Shown piece by piece: positions 16,625 to 25,893 of a DNA stretch of 64,000 nt. Position numbers and translations under genes: made by a program. The notes beneath the pieces are model-generated. The model was not told the origin of the DNA. It worked only from the letters and a program-made list of their open reading frames with translations, and ran no database searches. How positions within the stretch are numbered: position 1 is the first letter of the stretch; each line of letters opens with the position of its first letter. Source of the DNA: Myxococcales bacterium (lineage in GTDB: Bacteria; Myxococcota_A; Polyangia; Polyangiales; Polyangiaceae); contig JADKKK010000004.1 of NCBI GenBank assembly GCA_016720545.1, forward strand, positions 62,001 to 126,000, given 5' to 3'.

Positions 16625-16653
16625 AAGGTAAGCGCGTGGACGCGCTGCGTCAA
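16625..16653 (-). promoter_or_regulatory. promoter for the small membrane ORF, leaderless arrangement
   Basis: Read on the minus strand, TTGACG (16653-16648) and TACCTT (16630-16625) are spaced by 17 bp. The ATG at 16617 is seven bases after the -10 box. The -35 is strong and the -10 is a fair TAnnnT match. Confidence 0.4.
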
Positions 16654-16751
16654 TATGTGGTCCCGTGTGGGACAGTGCGTCATTCGGCCCGTGGCCACCC
16701 TCGAGGGCGGACGCCGAGGCCAGCCGCCCCGGGTGCGGGTAGAGTGCTCGG

Positions 16752-18164
16752 ATGCTGTCTTCACTCGTGTCCCGCCGGGACGACGCGCCCGCCATCGTTC
16801 GCTCCAACGGCGCGAGCCTCTCCTACGCGGAGCTCTACGCGCGCACTTCACGCCTCGCCGAGGCGTTCCGCGGCGCGGGCGCGGGGCCAGGGCAGGTGGT
16901 CGCGGTCGCGGCGAAGGACCCGGCGGACTACCTCACGCTCGCGCTCGCCGCCTGGCAGGCGGACGCGATCGTGCTGCTCCTCGACGCGCGCGCCGGCGAG
17001 AGCCTCCCGCTGACGGGCGCGCGCCGGGTGGGCGTGGTCTCGCTGGCGATGGGCATCACCGAGGACGGGCTCCCCAAGACCCTCGACACGGGCGTGCCCG
17101 CGCGCGCCTTCGATCCGTCGATCGGCCTCATCCTGTTCACCTCCGGCACCTCCGCGCTCCCGAAGGGGGTGCTGCTCCCGTCGGCGGGCGTCGCGCACAA
17201 CGTCCGCGCGATCAACGCGTACTTGCCCATCGCCAAGCACCCGACGACGGGCATCGTCTTGCCGCTCTCGTACAGCTACGGGCTCGTCGGGCAGGCGCTC
17301 ACCACCCTCGCGGTCGGCGGCACGGCCGTGCTGCTCTCCGACGTGATGTATCCGGCGAAGCTCGTCGAGGCGATGGTCACGTACGGCGTGACGGGCCTCT
17401 CGAGCGTGCCGCCTTCGCTCCGGCTCATCGCGCGGGCGTGCATCTCGGCGGGGCCCGAAAAGACCCCGCGGCTCGGGTACGTGGCGTCCGCGGGTGGGTT
17501 CCAAGACCCGCACACCCGCGAGCTCATCGCGCAGGCCTTCCCCGAGGCCACGCGGTTCAACCAGTACGGCCTCACGGAGGCCTCGCCGCGCGTGACGGCG
17601 CTCGCGCACCACGAGCCCGCGTACGCGCTCGGCTCGGTCGGCAAGGGCATCGACGGCGTGGAGGTCTTCGCCGTCGACGAGGCGGGCGCCCGCCTCCCCG
17701 CGGGGGTGCACGGCGAGATCGCTCTGCGCGGCCCGTCGGTCATGATCGGCTACATGGACGACCCTGAGGCCACCGCGAAGGTGCTCTCCGGCGGCGTGCT
17801 CCGCAGCGGCGACGCCGGCCACGTCGACGCCGATGGCTTCGTGTTCGTCGAGGGGCGCAAGGACGGCGTGGTCAAGTGCGGCGGCGAGCGCGTGAGCGTC
17901 GAGGAGGTTGCAGGGACCATGCGAACCGCGGAGGGGGTCCGCGACGCCGCGGTGATCGCCGTGCCTCATGAGGATCTCGGCAACGCGCTGTGGGCGTTCG
18001 TCGAGGCCGACGCGGCCGTCATTCCCGCGCTCCGCGCCCTCTCGCGCGAGAAGCTCCCGCCCGCGAAGAGGCCCCAGAAGTTCTTCGCCATCGAGGCGCT
18101 GCCGCGTACCTCGAACGGCAAGGTCGCCTTCGGGGAGTTGCGCAAGCTCGCCGAGGAGAAGTGA
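16752..18164 (+). CDS. AMP-dependent acyl-CoA synthetase/ligase (ANL superfamily)
   Basis: The 470-residue enzyme should activate a carboxylic acid as acyl-AMP and transfer it to CoA or a carrier. The phosphate-binding loop LFTSGTSALPKG, the A5 motif NQYGLTEASP, the hinge region FVEGRKDGVVKCGGERVS and the catalytic lysine in PRTSNGKVAFGEL are all present, so it should be active. It is somewhat shorter than typical long-chain synthetases (about 510-560), mainly in the N-terminal domain. No carrier protein, NRPS or PKS gene adjoins it, so a free-standing ligase is likely. The ATG at 16752 has TAGAGT six bases upstream and no clear ribosome-binding site. Superfamily certain, substrate unknown. 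Confidence 0.9.
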   Translation: MLSSLVSRRDDAPAIVRSNGASLSYAELYARTSRLAEAFRGAGAGPGQVVAVAAKDPADYLTLALAAWQADAIVLLLDARAGESLPLTGARRVGVVSLAMGITEDGLPKTLDTGVPARAFDPSIGLILFTSGTSALPKGVLLPSAGVAHNVRAINAYLPIAKHPTTGIVLPLSYSYGLVGQALTTLAVGGTAVLLSDVMYPAKLVEAMVTYGVTGLSSVPPSLRLIARACISAGPEKTPRLGYVASAGGFQDPHTRELIAQAFPEATRFNQYGLTEASPRVTALAHHEPAYALGSVGKGIDGVEVFAVDEAGARLPAGVHGEIALRGPSVMIGYMDDPEATAKVLSGGVLRSGDAGHVDADGFVFVEGRKDGVVKCGGERVSVEEVAGTMRTAEGVRDAAVIAVPHEDLGNALWAFVEADAAVIPALRALSREKLPPAKRPQKFFAIEALPRTSNGKVAFGELRKLAEEK

Positions 18165-18231
18165 AGCCCCGCCGGCGTCTCGCGCCGCGTGACGCGAGCC
18201 GCGCGAGCGACGCCCGCGAGAGGAGCGACGT

Positions 18232-19356
18232 GTGGCCGAGGCACTGAAGGACTTCTTCTCCGCCGCGCGTGTCCGTGAGCTCGGCGAGGCGCTCGGGCGC
18301 GTGCACCCCCAGTTCCCCGTCGCGGCGTTCGTCCGCAGCGCGTCGCGCGGGCTCACTGACCTCGAGCTCGTCGCGCGCGCCCGCCACATCGCGGCCGCGC
18401 TCGCGCGTCACCTCCCCCCTCGCTACGAGGACGCGGTGGCCGTGCTCCTCACCTCGCTCGGGCCGGAGCACACGAGCGACGAGCTCCTCGGCGTCGGGAT
18501 GGCGCCGTTCTTCTACATGCCCCACCTCGTGTTCGTCGCCGAGCACGGCCTCGATCACTTCGAGCTCTCGATGGCCGCGCAGAGAGAGCTGACGAAGCGC
18601 TTCACCGCGGAGTTCTCGATCCGCGCGTTCCTCGAGCGGCACCCGGAGCGCACCCTCGCGGTGCTGCGCGAGTGGGCCTCGGATCCCAACCCTCACGTGC
18701 GCCGTCTGGTCTCGGAGGGCACGCGCCCGCGCTTGCCGTGGGCGCCGCGCGTGCGCTGGCTCGAGGAGCACCCCGAGCGGCTGCTCCCGCTGCTCGAGCG
18801 CCTGAAGGACGACCCCACGCCCGTCGTCCGACGGAGCGTCGCGAACCACCTGAACGACCTCGGCAAGGCGCGGCCCGCGCTCCTCTTCGACACGTGCCGC
18901 GCGTGGCTCATCGGCGCCTCGGCCGCCCGTCGCGCGCTCGTGCAGCACGCGCTGCGCAGCGCGGCCAAGCGCGGGGAGGCCGGCGCGCTCGATCTCCTCG
19001 GCCATGGCGCGCGCCCTCGCCTCCGCGTCGCCAAGGTGAGGTTCGAGCCCCCGCGCACGCCCATTGGGGGCAAGGTGCGCGTCACGTTCACCCTCGTGAG
19101 CGAGGCGACCGCGGCGCAGGCGCTCCGGGTCGACCTCGCCGTGCTCTTCGTCAAGGCGCGCGGCGACGCGCGGGCGAAGGTGTTCAACGTCGCGCGCGTC
19201 GAGCTCGACGCGGGGGCGCGCGTCGAGCTCGCGAAGACCGTGTCGCTGGCCGTGCACTCTACACGGGTCCCGCGGCCCGGCGTGCACGCCGTGGAGGCGC
19301 GGGTGAACGGCGCCGCGTTCTCGCTCGGCGACTTCGTCGTGCTCCCCGAGGAGTGA
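18232..19356 (+). CDS. AlkC/AlkD-like DNA alkylation-repair glycosylase with Ig-like domain
   Basis: The 374-residue protein has a helical HEAT-like repeat domain (about 1-255) with the AlkC-typical segment HVRRLVSEGTRPRLPWAPR and paired-helix repeats (DPNPHVRRLVSEG, DDPTPVVRRSVANHLNDLG). Its last 105 residues are a beta-rich Ig-like domain (RVAKVRFEPPRTPIGGKVRV). AlkC enzymes excise 3-methyladenine and related cationic bases; the Ig domain, present in one branch of the family, helps grip DNA. The GTG at 18232 is preceded by GAGAGGAG at good spacing. It follows the AMP-ligase by 67 bp and may share its transcript. Family well supported; activity inferred. Confidence 0.85.
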   Translation: MAEALKDFFSAARVRELGEALGRVHPQFPVAAFVRSASRGLTDLELVARARHIAAALARHLPPRYEDAVAVLLTSLGPEHTSDELLGVGMAPFFYMPHLVFVAEHGLDHFELSMAAQRELTKRFTAEFSIRAFLERHPERTLAVLREWASDPNPHVRRLVSEGTRPRLPWAPRVRWLEEHPERLLPLLERLKDDPTPVVRRSVANHLNDLGKARPALLFDTCRAWLIGASAARRALVQHALRSAAKRGEAGALDLLGHGARPRLRVAKVRFEPPRTPIGGKVRVTFTLVSEATAAQALRVDLAVLFVKARGDARAKVFNVARVELDAGARVELAKTVSLAVHSTRVPRPGVHAVEARVNGAAFSLGDFVVLPEE

Positions 19357-19377
19357 GCGCGCGTCGAGGTTCTTGGG

Positions 19378-19989
19378 TCAGCCCTTCGCGTACCAGGCCT
19401 TCACGCCCGCGTGGTCGCGCACGGCGTCGTGCACCCGCACGAGCTTCGGGAATGGGTCGAACACCGTCGCGGGGACGTGGTCGACGCTACCGCTCTTGAA
19501 CCACCGCACCACCATGTGGAGCTTGAGGTCGACGACGTGGACGGCGTCACCGCCGACGAACGGGCCGTCGCGGAGCTGCGCCTCCGTGAACCCCGCCCAC
19601 GCCGGCAAGTACACGGCCGCGAGCTGCTCGCGCGCGCGTCGCTTCTCGTCCTCGTCCTTGATGCGGAGAGTGGGGCCCACGTTCGCCCGGAGATCCTCGC
19701 AGTGCGACATGAGCGCCTCGTGGCGCGCGGCCTCGAGGTCGTCCTTCGGGTGGAGCCCGTGGCGGCGGCCGATGAGCGTGAGGATCGCGTTCGATTGGGC
19801 GAGCGCCTGCCCGGCGAGCGTGAGCACGGGCATCGCGCCGAACGGCGTGGTCGGCTTCAGCGCCGGCCAGTCCGCGAACTTGATGCGGTCGTCCTCGAAG
19901 TCGAGGCCCGCGAGGTGGAGCGCGAGGCGGCACTCCTCGCCGCGGCTCACGGGTGCGTCGAAGTAGGTGAGCTTGATGGAGGGGGTCAT
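19378..19989 (-). CDS. glutathione S-transferase family protein
   Basis: The 203-residue protein fits the usual GST length. It has the thioredoxin-like N-domain (KLTYFDAPVSRGEECRLALH, with TPFGAMPVLTLAG containing the conserved cis-Pro, then QSNAILTLIGRR) and an all-helical C-domain. The N-terminal Tyr and Arg arrangement resembles sigma/alpha-type GSTs. It should conjugate glutathione to electrophiles in the cytoplasm. The ATG at 19989 is used because an upstream in-frame extension encodes an Arg-rich unrelated tail. A TACGCT box lies eight bases before this ATG. It is convergent with the AlkC-like gene, with only 21 bp between stops. Confidence 0.88.
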   Translation of the reverse strand: MTPSIKLTYFDAPVSRGEECRLALHLAGLDFEDDRIKFADWPALKPTTPFGAMPVLTLAGQALAQSNAILTLIGRRHGLHPKDDLEAARHEALMSHCEDLRANVGPTLRIKDEDEKRRAREQLAAVYLPAWAGFTEAQLRDGPFVGGDAVHVVDLKLHMVVRWFKSGSVDHVPATVFDPFPKLVRVHDAVRDHAGVKAWYAKG

Positions 19990-20070
19990 GGGGCGGCAGC
20001 GTACGCGCATCCGCGGTCTGGCGCCGTCGATCCCGCAGCGCCGCGCGGCAGCGAGCCCGCCGCGGTCGGC

Positions 20071-21318
20071 TCAGCCGTAGCGCACCTGGACGTTCTCGAT
20101 GAGGGCGCGCAGCGCCCGCTTCGCGCCCTCCGTCGTCGGCGAGCGCACGGTCGCCCACCCCTCGCCCTCGTAGCTCTCCGCGCGGGCCATGCCAGGGCGC
20201 GGCGCGCGAAGCTCCACCAGCGCGTCGCCCGCCTCTTCGACGGCGCGCTCGACGCCGGTGACCTGGACGACGCGCTGGCCCGGGCCCTGCCCGCGAAAGA
20301 ACGCGGCGCCCGCCGCCCAGCGGCGCTCCTTGGGCGCGAAGCGATCGTGGGCGATCAGGGCCGCCCAGTCGGCGACGAGGTCGGTCTCGTGCGCGAGGCT
20401 CATGAGCGGCATGATGAGCACCCCCGGCGGCCGCGCGCCGACCTCGTTGACCAGCGCCGAGCCGTCGTCGCGGAGGAACCACTCCATGTGCGTCAGCGCC
20501 GTGCCCGCCGCCGTGCTCGCCCAGCGTCCGAACAGCGCGGAGAGCGCCGCGTCGTTCGTCGGCGCGAACCGCGTGAACGTCGGGTCGTCGGCCTCGCGGG
20601 GCAGGAGCACGCAGTACTGGATCCACGGGGTCTCGAGCACCTCGAGCGGGCTCGGCAGGTAGCGCGCGCCGCTGCGCCACACCGCGTGGCCGCGCACCGT
20701 GACCGTCTCGCACGTGAGCTCGCTCGCGCGGACGAACTCCTCGAGCTGGAGCGGCTGCTGGGCCGACGGCACGACTCCCTGCCGGGCGAGCGCGCGGGCG
20801 TCGTCGGGCGAGCTGACGCGGAAGGTCGCGCGCGCGCCGAGGCCGGCCCGTGGCTTCACGATGGCGGGGAAGCCGAGCGTCTGGAGACCCTCCCAGAGCT
20901 CACGCGGCGAGCGCGCGAGCAGGCTCTTCGCGACGGGCACGCCGTGCGCGCGGAGCACGGCCTTCATGTGGTCCTTGTCGCGAAAGCGCCGCGCGGTCTC
21001 GCCCCGCAGGCCCTCGATGTCGAGCGCGTCGCGCACCTCGGCCATGGGCGTCTGGAGCTGCTCGAGCGCGCCCGCGAGCCGGTCGACGCGGCCGACGCCC
21101 CTCGTGATCGCGCGCGCGGCGACCGTGAGCTCGGCGGCGTCGAGCGAGCGCTTCACCTGGTAGTGGCCGGCCACGCGCGGGGCGATCGCGCGGGGGATCG
21201 ACGCCTCGGGGTCCTCGCTTATCACGCTCAGCGTCACGCCCTCGGTGCGGGCGAAGGCCGCGAGGGTGCGGTTCGTGGTCTCCAGGAAGCGGGGGGCGAT
21301 GAAAACGACGTGCGACAT
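20071..21318 (-). CDS. ATP-grasp domain carboxylate-amine/thiol ligase
   Basis: The 415-residue protein has a Rossmann-like N-domain (HVVFIAPRFLETTNRTLAAF) followed by an ATP-grasp fold. FRDKDHMKAVLRAHGVPVAK begins the central domain, FPAIVKPRAGLGARATF is the glycine-rich nucleotide loop, and VNEVGARPPGVLI carries the Mg-binding Glu and Asn. Such enzymes join a carboxylate to an amine or thiol through an acyl-phosphate. There is no biosynthetic partner beside it. The ATG at 21318 has TACCCT eight bases upstream. The superfamily is secure; the substrate is not predictable. Confidence 0.88.
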   Translation of the reverse strand: MSHVVFIAPRFLETTNRTLAAFARTEGVTLSVISEDPEASIPRAIAPRVAGHYQVKRSLDAAELTVAARAITRGVGRVDRLAGALEQLQTPMAEVRDALDIEGLRGETARRFRDKDHMKAVLRAHGVPVAKSLLARSPRELWEGLQTLGFPAIVKPRAGLGARATFRVSSPDDARALARQGVVPSAQQPLQLEEFVRASELTCETVTVRGHAVWRSGARYLPSPLEVLETPWIQYCVLLPREADDPTFTRFAPTNDAALSALFGRWASTAAGTALTHMEWFLRDDGSALVNEVGARPPGVLIMPLMSLAHETDLVADWAALIAHDRFAPKERRWAAGAAFFRGQGPGQRVVQVTGVERAVEEAGDALVELRAPRPGMARAESYEGEGWATVRSPTTEGAKRALRALIENVQVRYG

Positions 21319-21368
21319 GGGGCTGGAGGGTAGGCGAGACGCGCTCGCGCCGTCCTCCGGAACGCGCG

Positions 21369-24300
21369 TCAGCGGAGGGCTGCCAGGGCCGCCTTGGCCT
21401 TCGCGAGCGACACCGAGCCCACGGGCCGCAGCTCGGGCGCGAAGATCGCCACGCGCAGCTCTTCGAGGTCCCACCTGAGGGCGTCGACCGCGTCCAGCTC
21501 GCGCGCCGTGGAGCGCTTCGCGAGGAACGTGACCCACACGGGCGCGAACGGCTCGAGCTTGGCGGCGTCCTTTCGCGGATCCGCGAGCGCGCGGTCGAGC
21601 CTCACTCGGAGGGCCCGCAGGTAGCGAGGCATGTGGGCGAGCCGGGCGAGGGGGAGGGTCCGAGCCCAGCCCGGCCCGAGCAGCTCGGCGAGCTGTGCCC
21701 GCGTGTCGGCGCTCGCCAGCTTGCCGCTCGGGTGCTGCGAGGCCGAGCGCAGCGCCTTCTGCGCGCTCGCGAGCTCGCTGGTCACCGCCGTGATCGTCGC
21801 GGCGACCCGGCGCGCGCTCGGCTCGAGCTCGCGCAGGCCGCCCGAAGACAACGCGTCGAACGCGACCTTGGTCCGCGGGATGGGGCTCTCCGCGAGGCGA
21901 AACGCGTCGTCAACGATCTTGTCTATTAGGGCCGCGCGGAAGGCCTCGACCTCGGCACGGGAGAGCGGCGCGCCGCTCTCGGGCGTGGGGGGCGGCGGGA
22001 GGCGCGAGGCGATCCCGGAGAGCGCCCCCTTCGCGCCGAGGGCGAGCAGCCTGCGGACCCCGCCCCGGGTCTCCGCCTCCGCGGCCGTCCGGGACTCGCG
22101 GAGCGCGATGTCGACCGATGCACCCCGGTCCACGACCGCCGGGTAGCTCCGGAGCTCGGTGCCCGCGACCACGCGCGTGACCACCTCGGGCAGATCGCCG
22201 AGGTCCCCGTCCCATCGCGTGAGGCCTGTGCGCTCGAGCGTGCTGGCGGGCGCCGCCCGCTTCCAGGTCTCGCGGGCCTTCGCGCCGTACCGCTCGAGCA
22301 GCTCCCTCGCGTCGCGGCTCTCGGCCAGCACATGCCCTCGTTCGTCGAGGAGCCTGCACGTGCACCGGAGATATCCGGGCAGCACCTCGGGGCGGAACGA
22401 GCCCTCGGGGATCCAGAAGCCGGTCTCGGCCTCGACGGCGCGCGTCAGCGCGGGGAGCAGGGCGCCGTCGAAGGGCACGAGCCGAGGCGCGACGGCGCGC
22501 GCGAGCTCGGCGGTGGGGCCGAGCTCCCGGCGCACGGCGCGAGGGAGATCGGAGAGGAGCGCGGCGACCTTCTCTTCGTGCCAGCCGGGAACGGTCCAGT
22601 CGAGCTCACCCGGGTCGAGCTGGGGCACGAGGACGAGCGGGATGGAGAGCGTGATCCCGTCGCGCTCCGACGACGGATCGAACAGGTAGCTGAGGGGCAC
22701 CCGCGCGCCGTGCAGCGTGAGCGCGTCGGGATAGTCGGCCTCGGAGAGGGACCTGTCGCCCACGAGCACGTCCTCGAGCTGCAGGACGAGCGCGCTCGGA
22801 TCGTCGCGCTCCGCGGTCGCGATCCAGGCCTCGAAGGCCTTCCCGTCGAGCACGTCGCGCGGGACGCGCGCGTCGAAGAAGGCGAGCAGCGCGTCGTCGT
22901 CGGCGAGCATGTCGCTGCGCCGCGCCTTCGCGCGGAGGCGGGCCACCTCCTCCAGGAGGGCTCCGTTCGCGGCGGCGAACGCGCCCTTCGTCTGGTACTC
23001 GCCGCGCACGAGCGCGTGGTCGAGGAACATGAGGCGTGCCCTCGCGGGCTCCACGTCGGCGTAGTCGACCGTGCGGTCGCGAAAGAGCGTGAGCCCGAAG
23101 AGCGTGACGTGCTCCTTCACGCGGGCCTTGGCGGCGCGCTCGGACCAGTGGGGCTCGCCGTACGACCTCTTCAGCAGGTGCGCGCCGGCGCTGAGGAGCC
23201 ACTCGGGCTCGAGCCGCGCGGCGCTGCGCGCGAAGAGCTGCGAGGTCTCCACGAGCTCGTGCGCCATGAGCCAGGCAGGCGGTCGCTTCGCGAGGGCCGA
23301 GGACGGATGGACGACGAAGCGGGTCTGCTTGGCGCCGAGGTACACCCGCGCCTCCGGGTTCCACTGCCCCACCTTCGAGAGCAGGCCGGTGAGGAGCGCT
23401 TGGTGGAGACCGTCGTTCGCGGTCGCGTCGGCCTCGCCCTCGCTCTCGCCCTCGCGCCGCGCGCGCGGTCCACGCCGCTCGTCGCCCGGGGTCGCCGCTC
23501 GAGGCCGCGGAGCGTCGCCCCCGCGCCGGCCTGCGCGGCGGGTGTCGGCGCTCGCCGCGCGGGGAGGCGGTGCGTCCGTCAGCTCTCGCGCCACCTCCTC
23601 GAGCTGGCGATGCACCTCGAACCACTCGCGCACGCGCACGTACGAGAGGAAGCTCTCCTTGCAGACCCGCCGCAGCTGCGCGCGCCCCTTGCCCTCGGCC
23701 TCGCGCACGAACGTGAACAGGCGCAGGAGGCCCACGAAGTCGGAGCGCTCGTCGCGGAAGCGACGGTGGAGCTCGTCGGCCCGCTGCTGCGCGTCGCGGG
23801 GTCGCTCGCGCGGGTCTTGGACCGACAGGCCCGCGGCGACGATCAGCACCTCGCGGAGACAGCCGAGCTCGAGCCCCGCCAGAATCATCCGACCTATTCG
23901 CGGATCGACAGGGAAGCGCGCGAGCCGTGCGCCCAGCGGCGTGAGCTCGCGGTGCGGCCCCAGGGCCCCGAGCTCGTCGAGCACGCGGTAGCCCTCGGTG
24001 ACGGCGCGCGGCGAGGGCGGATCGAGGAACGCGAAGCTCTCGAGGTCGCCGAGGCCCAGCGCCTTCATACGCAAGATCGCGCCGGCGAGCCCGGTGCGCT
24101 TGATCTCCGGATCGGTGAACGCCGGTCGCGCCGCGTAGCTCGCCTCGTCGTAGAGGCGCACACACACGCCGGCGCGGACGCGGCCGCAGCGCCCCTTTCG
24201 CTGCTCCGCGCTCGCCTGCGAGATGCCCTCCACGTGCAGCGAGGTGGTGCCCGACCGCGCCTCGTAGCGGGAGAGTCGCGCGAGGCCCGTGTCCACCACG

Positions 24301-25223
24301 TACACGATGCCGGGGATCGTGACCGACGTCTCGGCCACGTTCGTCGCGAGAACGACGCGCCGCTGGGGCAGCGTCTTGAACGCGCGGGCTTGCTCTGCCG
24401 CGGTGAGGCGCGCGTAGAGGGGCTGCACGACCGTGTGCCGCAGGTCTCTCGCGCGGAGCTCCTGCTCGGTCTCGCGGATCTCGCGCTCGCCCGGGAGGAA
24501 CACGAGGATGTCGCCGCGCGGGTCGAGCGCGGTCACGTCCACCACGGCGTCCGCGACGGCCTCCGCGAGATCGGCCTCGTCGCGTGGCGGGGCGTAGAGC
24601 ACGTCGACGGGGAACGTGCGCCCCTCGACCTCGATCACCGGCGCGCCGCCGAACAGCGCCGAGAAGCGCGCGGTCTCGAGCGTGGCGGAGCTCACGACCA
24701 CCTTGAGGTCGGGGCGTCGCGGGAGGATGCGGTGCAGGTACCCCAGCAAGAAGTCGATCGTGAGGGAGCGCTCGTGGGCCTCGTCGACGATGAGCGTGTC
24801 GTACGCCTCGAGCAGCGGATCGGACGCGATCTCCGCCAGCAAGATGCCGTCGGTCATCAGCTTCACGTACGTGCCGGGCGACGTGCGGTCGTCGAAGCGC
24901 ACTTTGTAGCCCACGTCGGCGCCGACGGTGGTCTGGAGCTCTTCGGCGATGCGCGCGGCGACGGTGCTCGCCGCGAGCCGCCGTGGCTGCGTGATGCCGA
25001 TGCGCTTGTCGAGGCCGCGCCCCATGGCGAGGGCAATCTTGGGGAGCTGGGTCGTCTTGCCAGAACCCGTCGCGCCCGCCACGATGACCACGGGGTGCGC
25101 GTCGATCGCGCGAGCGATGTCGAGCACCCGCGCGGAGATAGGCAGCTCGGGCGGGAAGCGGAGGCGCTCCTCGGTCGCGGCGGCCTCGTCGTCGCCGCGC
25201 TCGCTCTTGGGTCCTTCCGCCAT
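21369..25223 (-). CDS. hrpA: ATP-dependent RNA helicase HrpA (DEAH box)
   Basis: At 1,284 residues it has the length and layout of bacterial HrpA, a DEAH-box 3'-5' RNA helicase that acts on mRNA and stalled ribosomes. The helicase motifs are complete: GATGSGKTTQLPK (I), TQPRRLAASTVA (Ia), DEAHERSLTIDFLLG (II), SSATLET (III), VLATNVAETSVTIPGI (V) and QRKGRCGRVRAGVC (VI). The HA2/OB region and the long C-terminal HrpA domain follow. About residues 720-770 hold a low-complexity Arg/Glu/Pro/Ala insert not expected in E. coli HrpA. The ATG at 25223 gives MAEGPKSERGDDE; there is no evidence for the longer frame upstream. It is divergent from the small DnaJ-like gene. Confidence 0.93.
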   Translation of the reverse strand: MAEGPKSERGDDEAAATEERLRFPPELPISARVLDIARAIDAHPVVIVAGATGSGKTTQLPKIALAMGRGLDKRIGITQPRRLAASTVAARIAEELQTTVGADVGYKVRFDDRTSPGTYVKLMTDGILLAEIASDPLLEAYDTLIVDEAHERSLTIDFLLGYLHRILPRRPDLKVVVSSATLETARFSALFGGAPVIEVEGRTFPVDVLYAPPRDEADLAEAVADAVVDVTALDPRGDILVFLPGEREIRETEQELRARDLRHTVVQPLYARLTAAEQARAFKTLPQRRVVLATNVAETSVTIPGIVYVVDTGLARLSRYEARSGTTSLHVEGISQASAEQRKGRCGRVRAGVCVRLYDEASYAARPAFTDPEIKRTGLAGAILRMKALGLGDLESFAFLDPPSPRAVTEGYRVLDELGALGPHRELTPLGARLARFPVDPRIGRMILAGLELGCLREVLIVAAGLSVQDPRERPRDAQQRADELHRRFRDERSDFVGLLRLFTFVREAEGKGRAQLRRVCKESFLSYVRVREWFEVHRQLEEVARELTDAPPPRAASADTRRAGRRGGDAPRPRAATPGDERRGPRARREGESEGEADATANDGLHQALLTGLLSKVGQWNPEARVYLGAKQTRFVVHPSSALAKRPPAWLMAHELVETSQLFARSAARLEPEWLLSAGAHLLKRSYGEPHWSERAAKARVKEHVTLFGLTLFRDRTVDYADVEPARARLMFLDHALVRGEYQTKGAFAAANGALLEEVARLRAKARRSDMLADDDALLAFFDARVPRDVLDGKAFEAWIATAERDDPSALVLQLEDVLVGDRSLSEADYPDALTLHGARVPLSYLFDPSSERDGITLSIPLVLVPQLDPGELDWTVPGWHEEKVAALLSDLPRAVRRELGPTAELARAVAPRLVPFDGALLPALTRAVEAETGFWIPEGSFRPEVLPGYLRCTCRLLDERGHVLAESRDARELLERYGAKARETWKRAAPASTLERTGLTRWDGDLGDLPEVVTRVVAGTELRSYPAVVDRGASVDIALRESRTAAEAETRGGVRRLLALGAKGALSGIASRLPPPPTPESGAPLSRAEVEAFRAALIDKIVDDAFRLAESPIPRTKVAFDALSSGGLRELEPSARRVAATITAVTSELASAQKALRSASQHPSGKLASADTRAQLAELLGPGWARTLPLARLAHMPRYLRALRVRLDRALADPRKDAAKLEPFAPVWVTFLAKRSTARELDAVDALRWDLEELRVAIFAPELRPVGSVSLAKAKAALAALR

Positions 25224-25317
25224 AGCGCACCCCCGTACCACCGTGGCGGCGCGATGTCCCCTCGCCCGACCGCCGCCCAAGCCCCGCGACCGCCGGAAAC
25301 GATGTACGAGTGGGGCC

Positions 25318-25833
25318 GTGGCCGAGCTCGCTCGCACCCTCGACCGACAGGCGCTGGACCTCGATCCCGGTCCCCGCGTGCGGATCGAGCTCGCCGTCCC
25401 GCCGGACTGGGCGCGGGACGGGGCGACCGTGCGCGTCCACGCCCCCGCGCGGGCGGTCTGCGCGCGGTGCGACGGCGGCGGGTGCGACGGCTGCGAGCGC
25501 GCCGGGGCGTTCAGGCTCGGCGCTTCGCCGGACGAGCGCGCCTTCGACCTCACCCTGCCGCGCGGGCTCTCCGCCGAGGGGGTCGAGCTGCGCGTGTCGA
25601 CTCCCTTCGGCCACGGGAGCCCGATCACGCAGGTCCTGTGTCGGGTGCGCGTGTGCTCCGTCGGCGAGGGCCCGCGGGGATGCGCGCGGGTCGACGTCGC
25701 GGTGCCCGGTGGGACCACGCAGTGGCCGAGCGGGGCGCGGGGCCGAGCGTTCCGCCATGTGGCGTGCGCGGTGCTCGCCGCCGTGGCGCTCGCCGTGACC
25801 TGGCTCGCGGCGCACGGGCCTCACCCGAGGTGA
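25318..25833 (+). CDS. small membrane protein with one DnaJ-like zinc motif
   Basis: The 171-residue product begins with a beta-rich region (ALDLDPGPRVRIELAVPPDW), then a Cys cluster CARCDGGGCDGCERAG. It resembles one half of the DnaJ zinc finger followed directly by a DnaJ C-domain-like strand region (FDLTLPRGLSAEGVELRV). A C-terminal hydrophobic helix (VACAVLAAVALAVTWLAAHG) should anchor it. No J domain is present. The start is the GTG at 25318. It is divergent from hrpA across a 94-bp gap. I recognise no named family; a membrane-tethered zinc-binding chaperone-like fold is inference. Confidence 0.65.
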   Translation: MAELARTLDRQALDLDPGPRVRIELAVPPDWARDGATVRVHAPARAVCARCDGGGCDGCERAGAFRLGASPDERAFDLTLPRGLSAEGVELRVSTPFGHGSPITQVLCRVRVCSVGEGPRGCARVDVAVPGGTTQWPSGARGRAFRHVACAVLAAVALAVTWLAAHGPHPR

Positions 25834-25849
25834 CTCGCGCACGAGACCC

Positions 25850-25878
25850 TTGCAGGCCGCGGCCGAGGAAAGTACGGT
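25850..25878 (+). promoter_or_regulatory. sigma70-like promoter of the OmpA-type lipoprotein gene
   Basis: TTGCAG (25850-25855) and TACGGT (25873-25878) are separated by 17 bp and lie just before the GTG at 25894. Confidence 0.45.
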
Positions 25879-25893
25879 CCGCGATCCGAAAGG

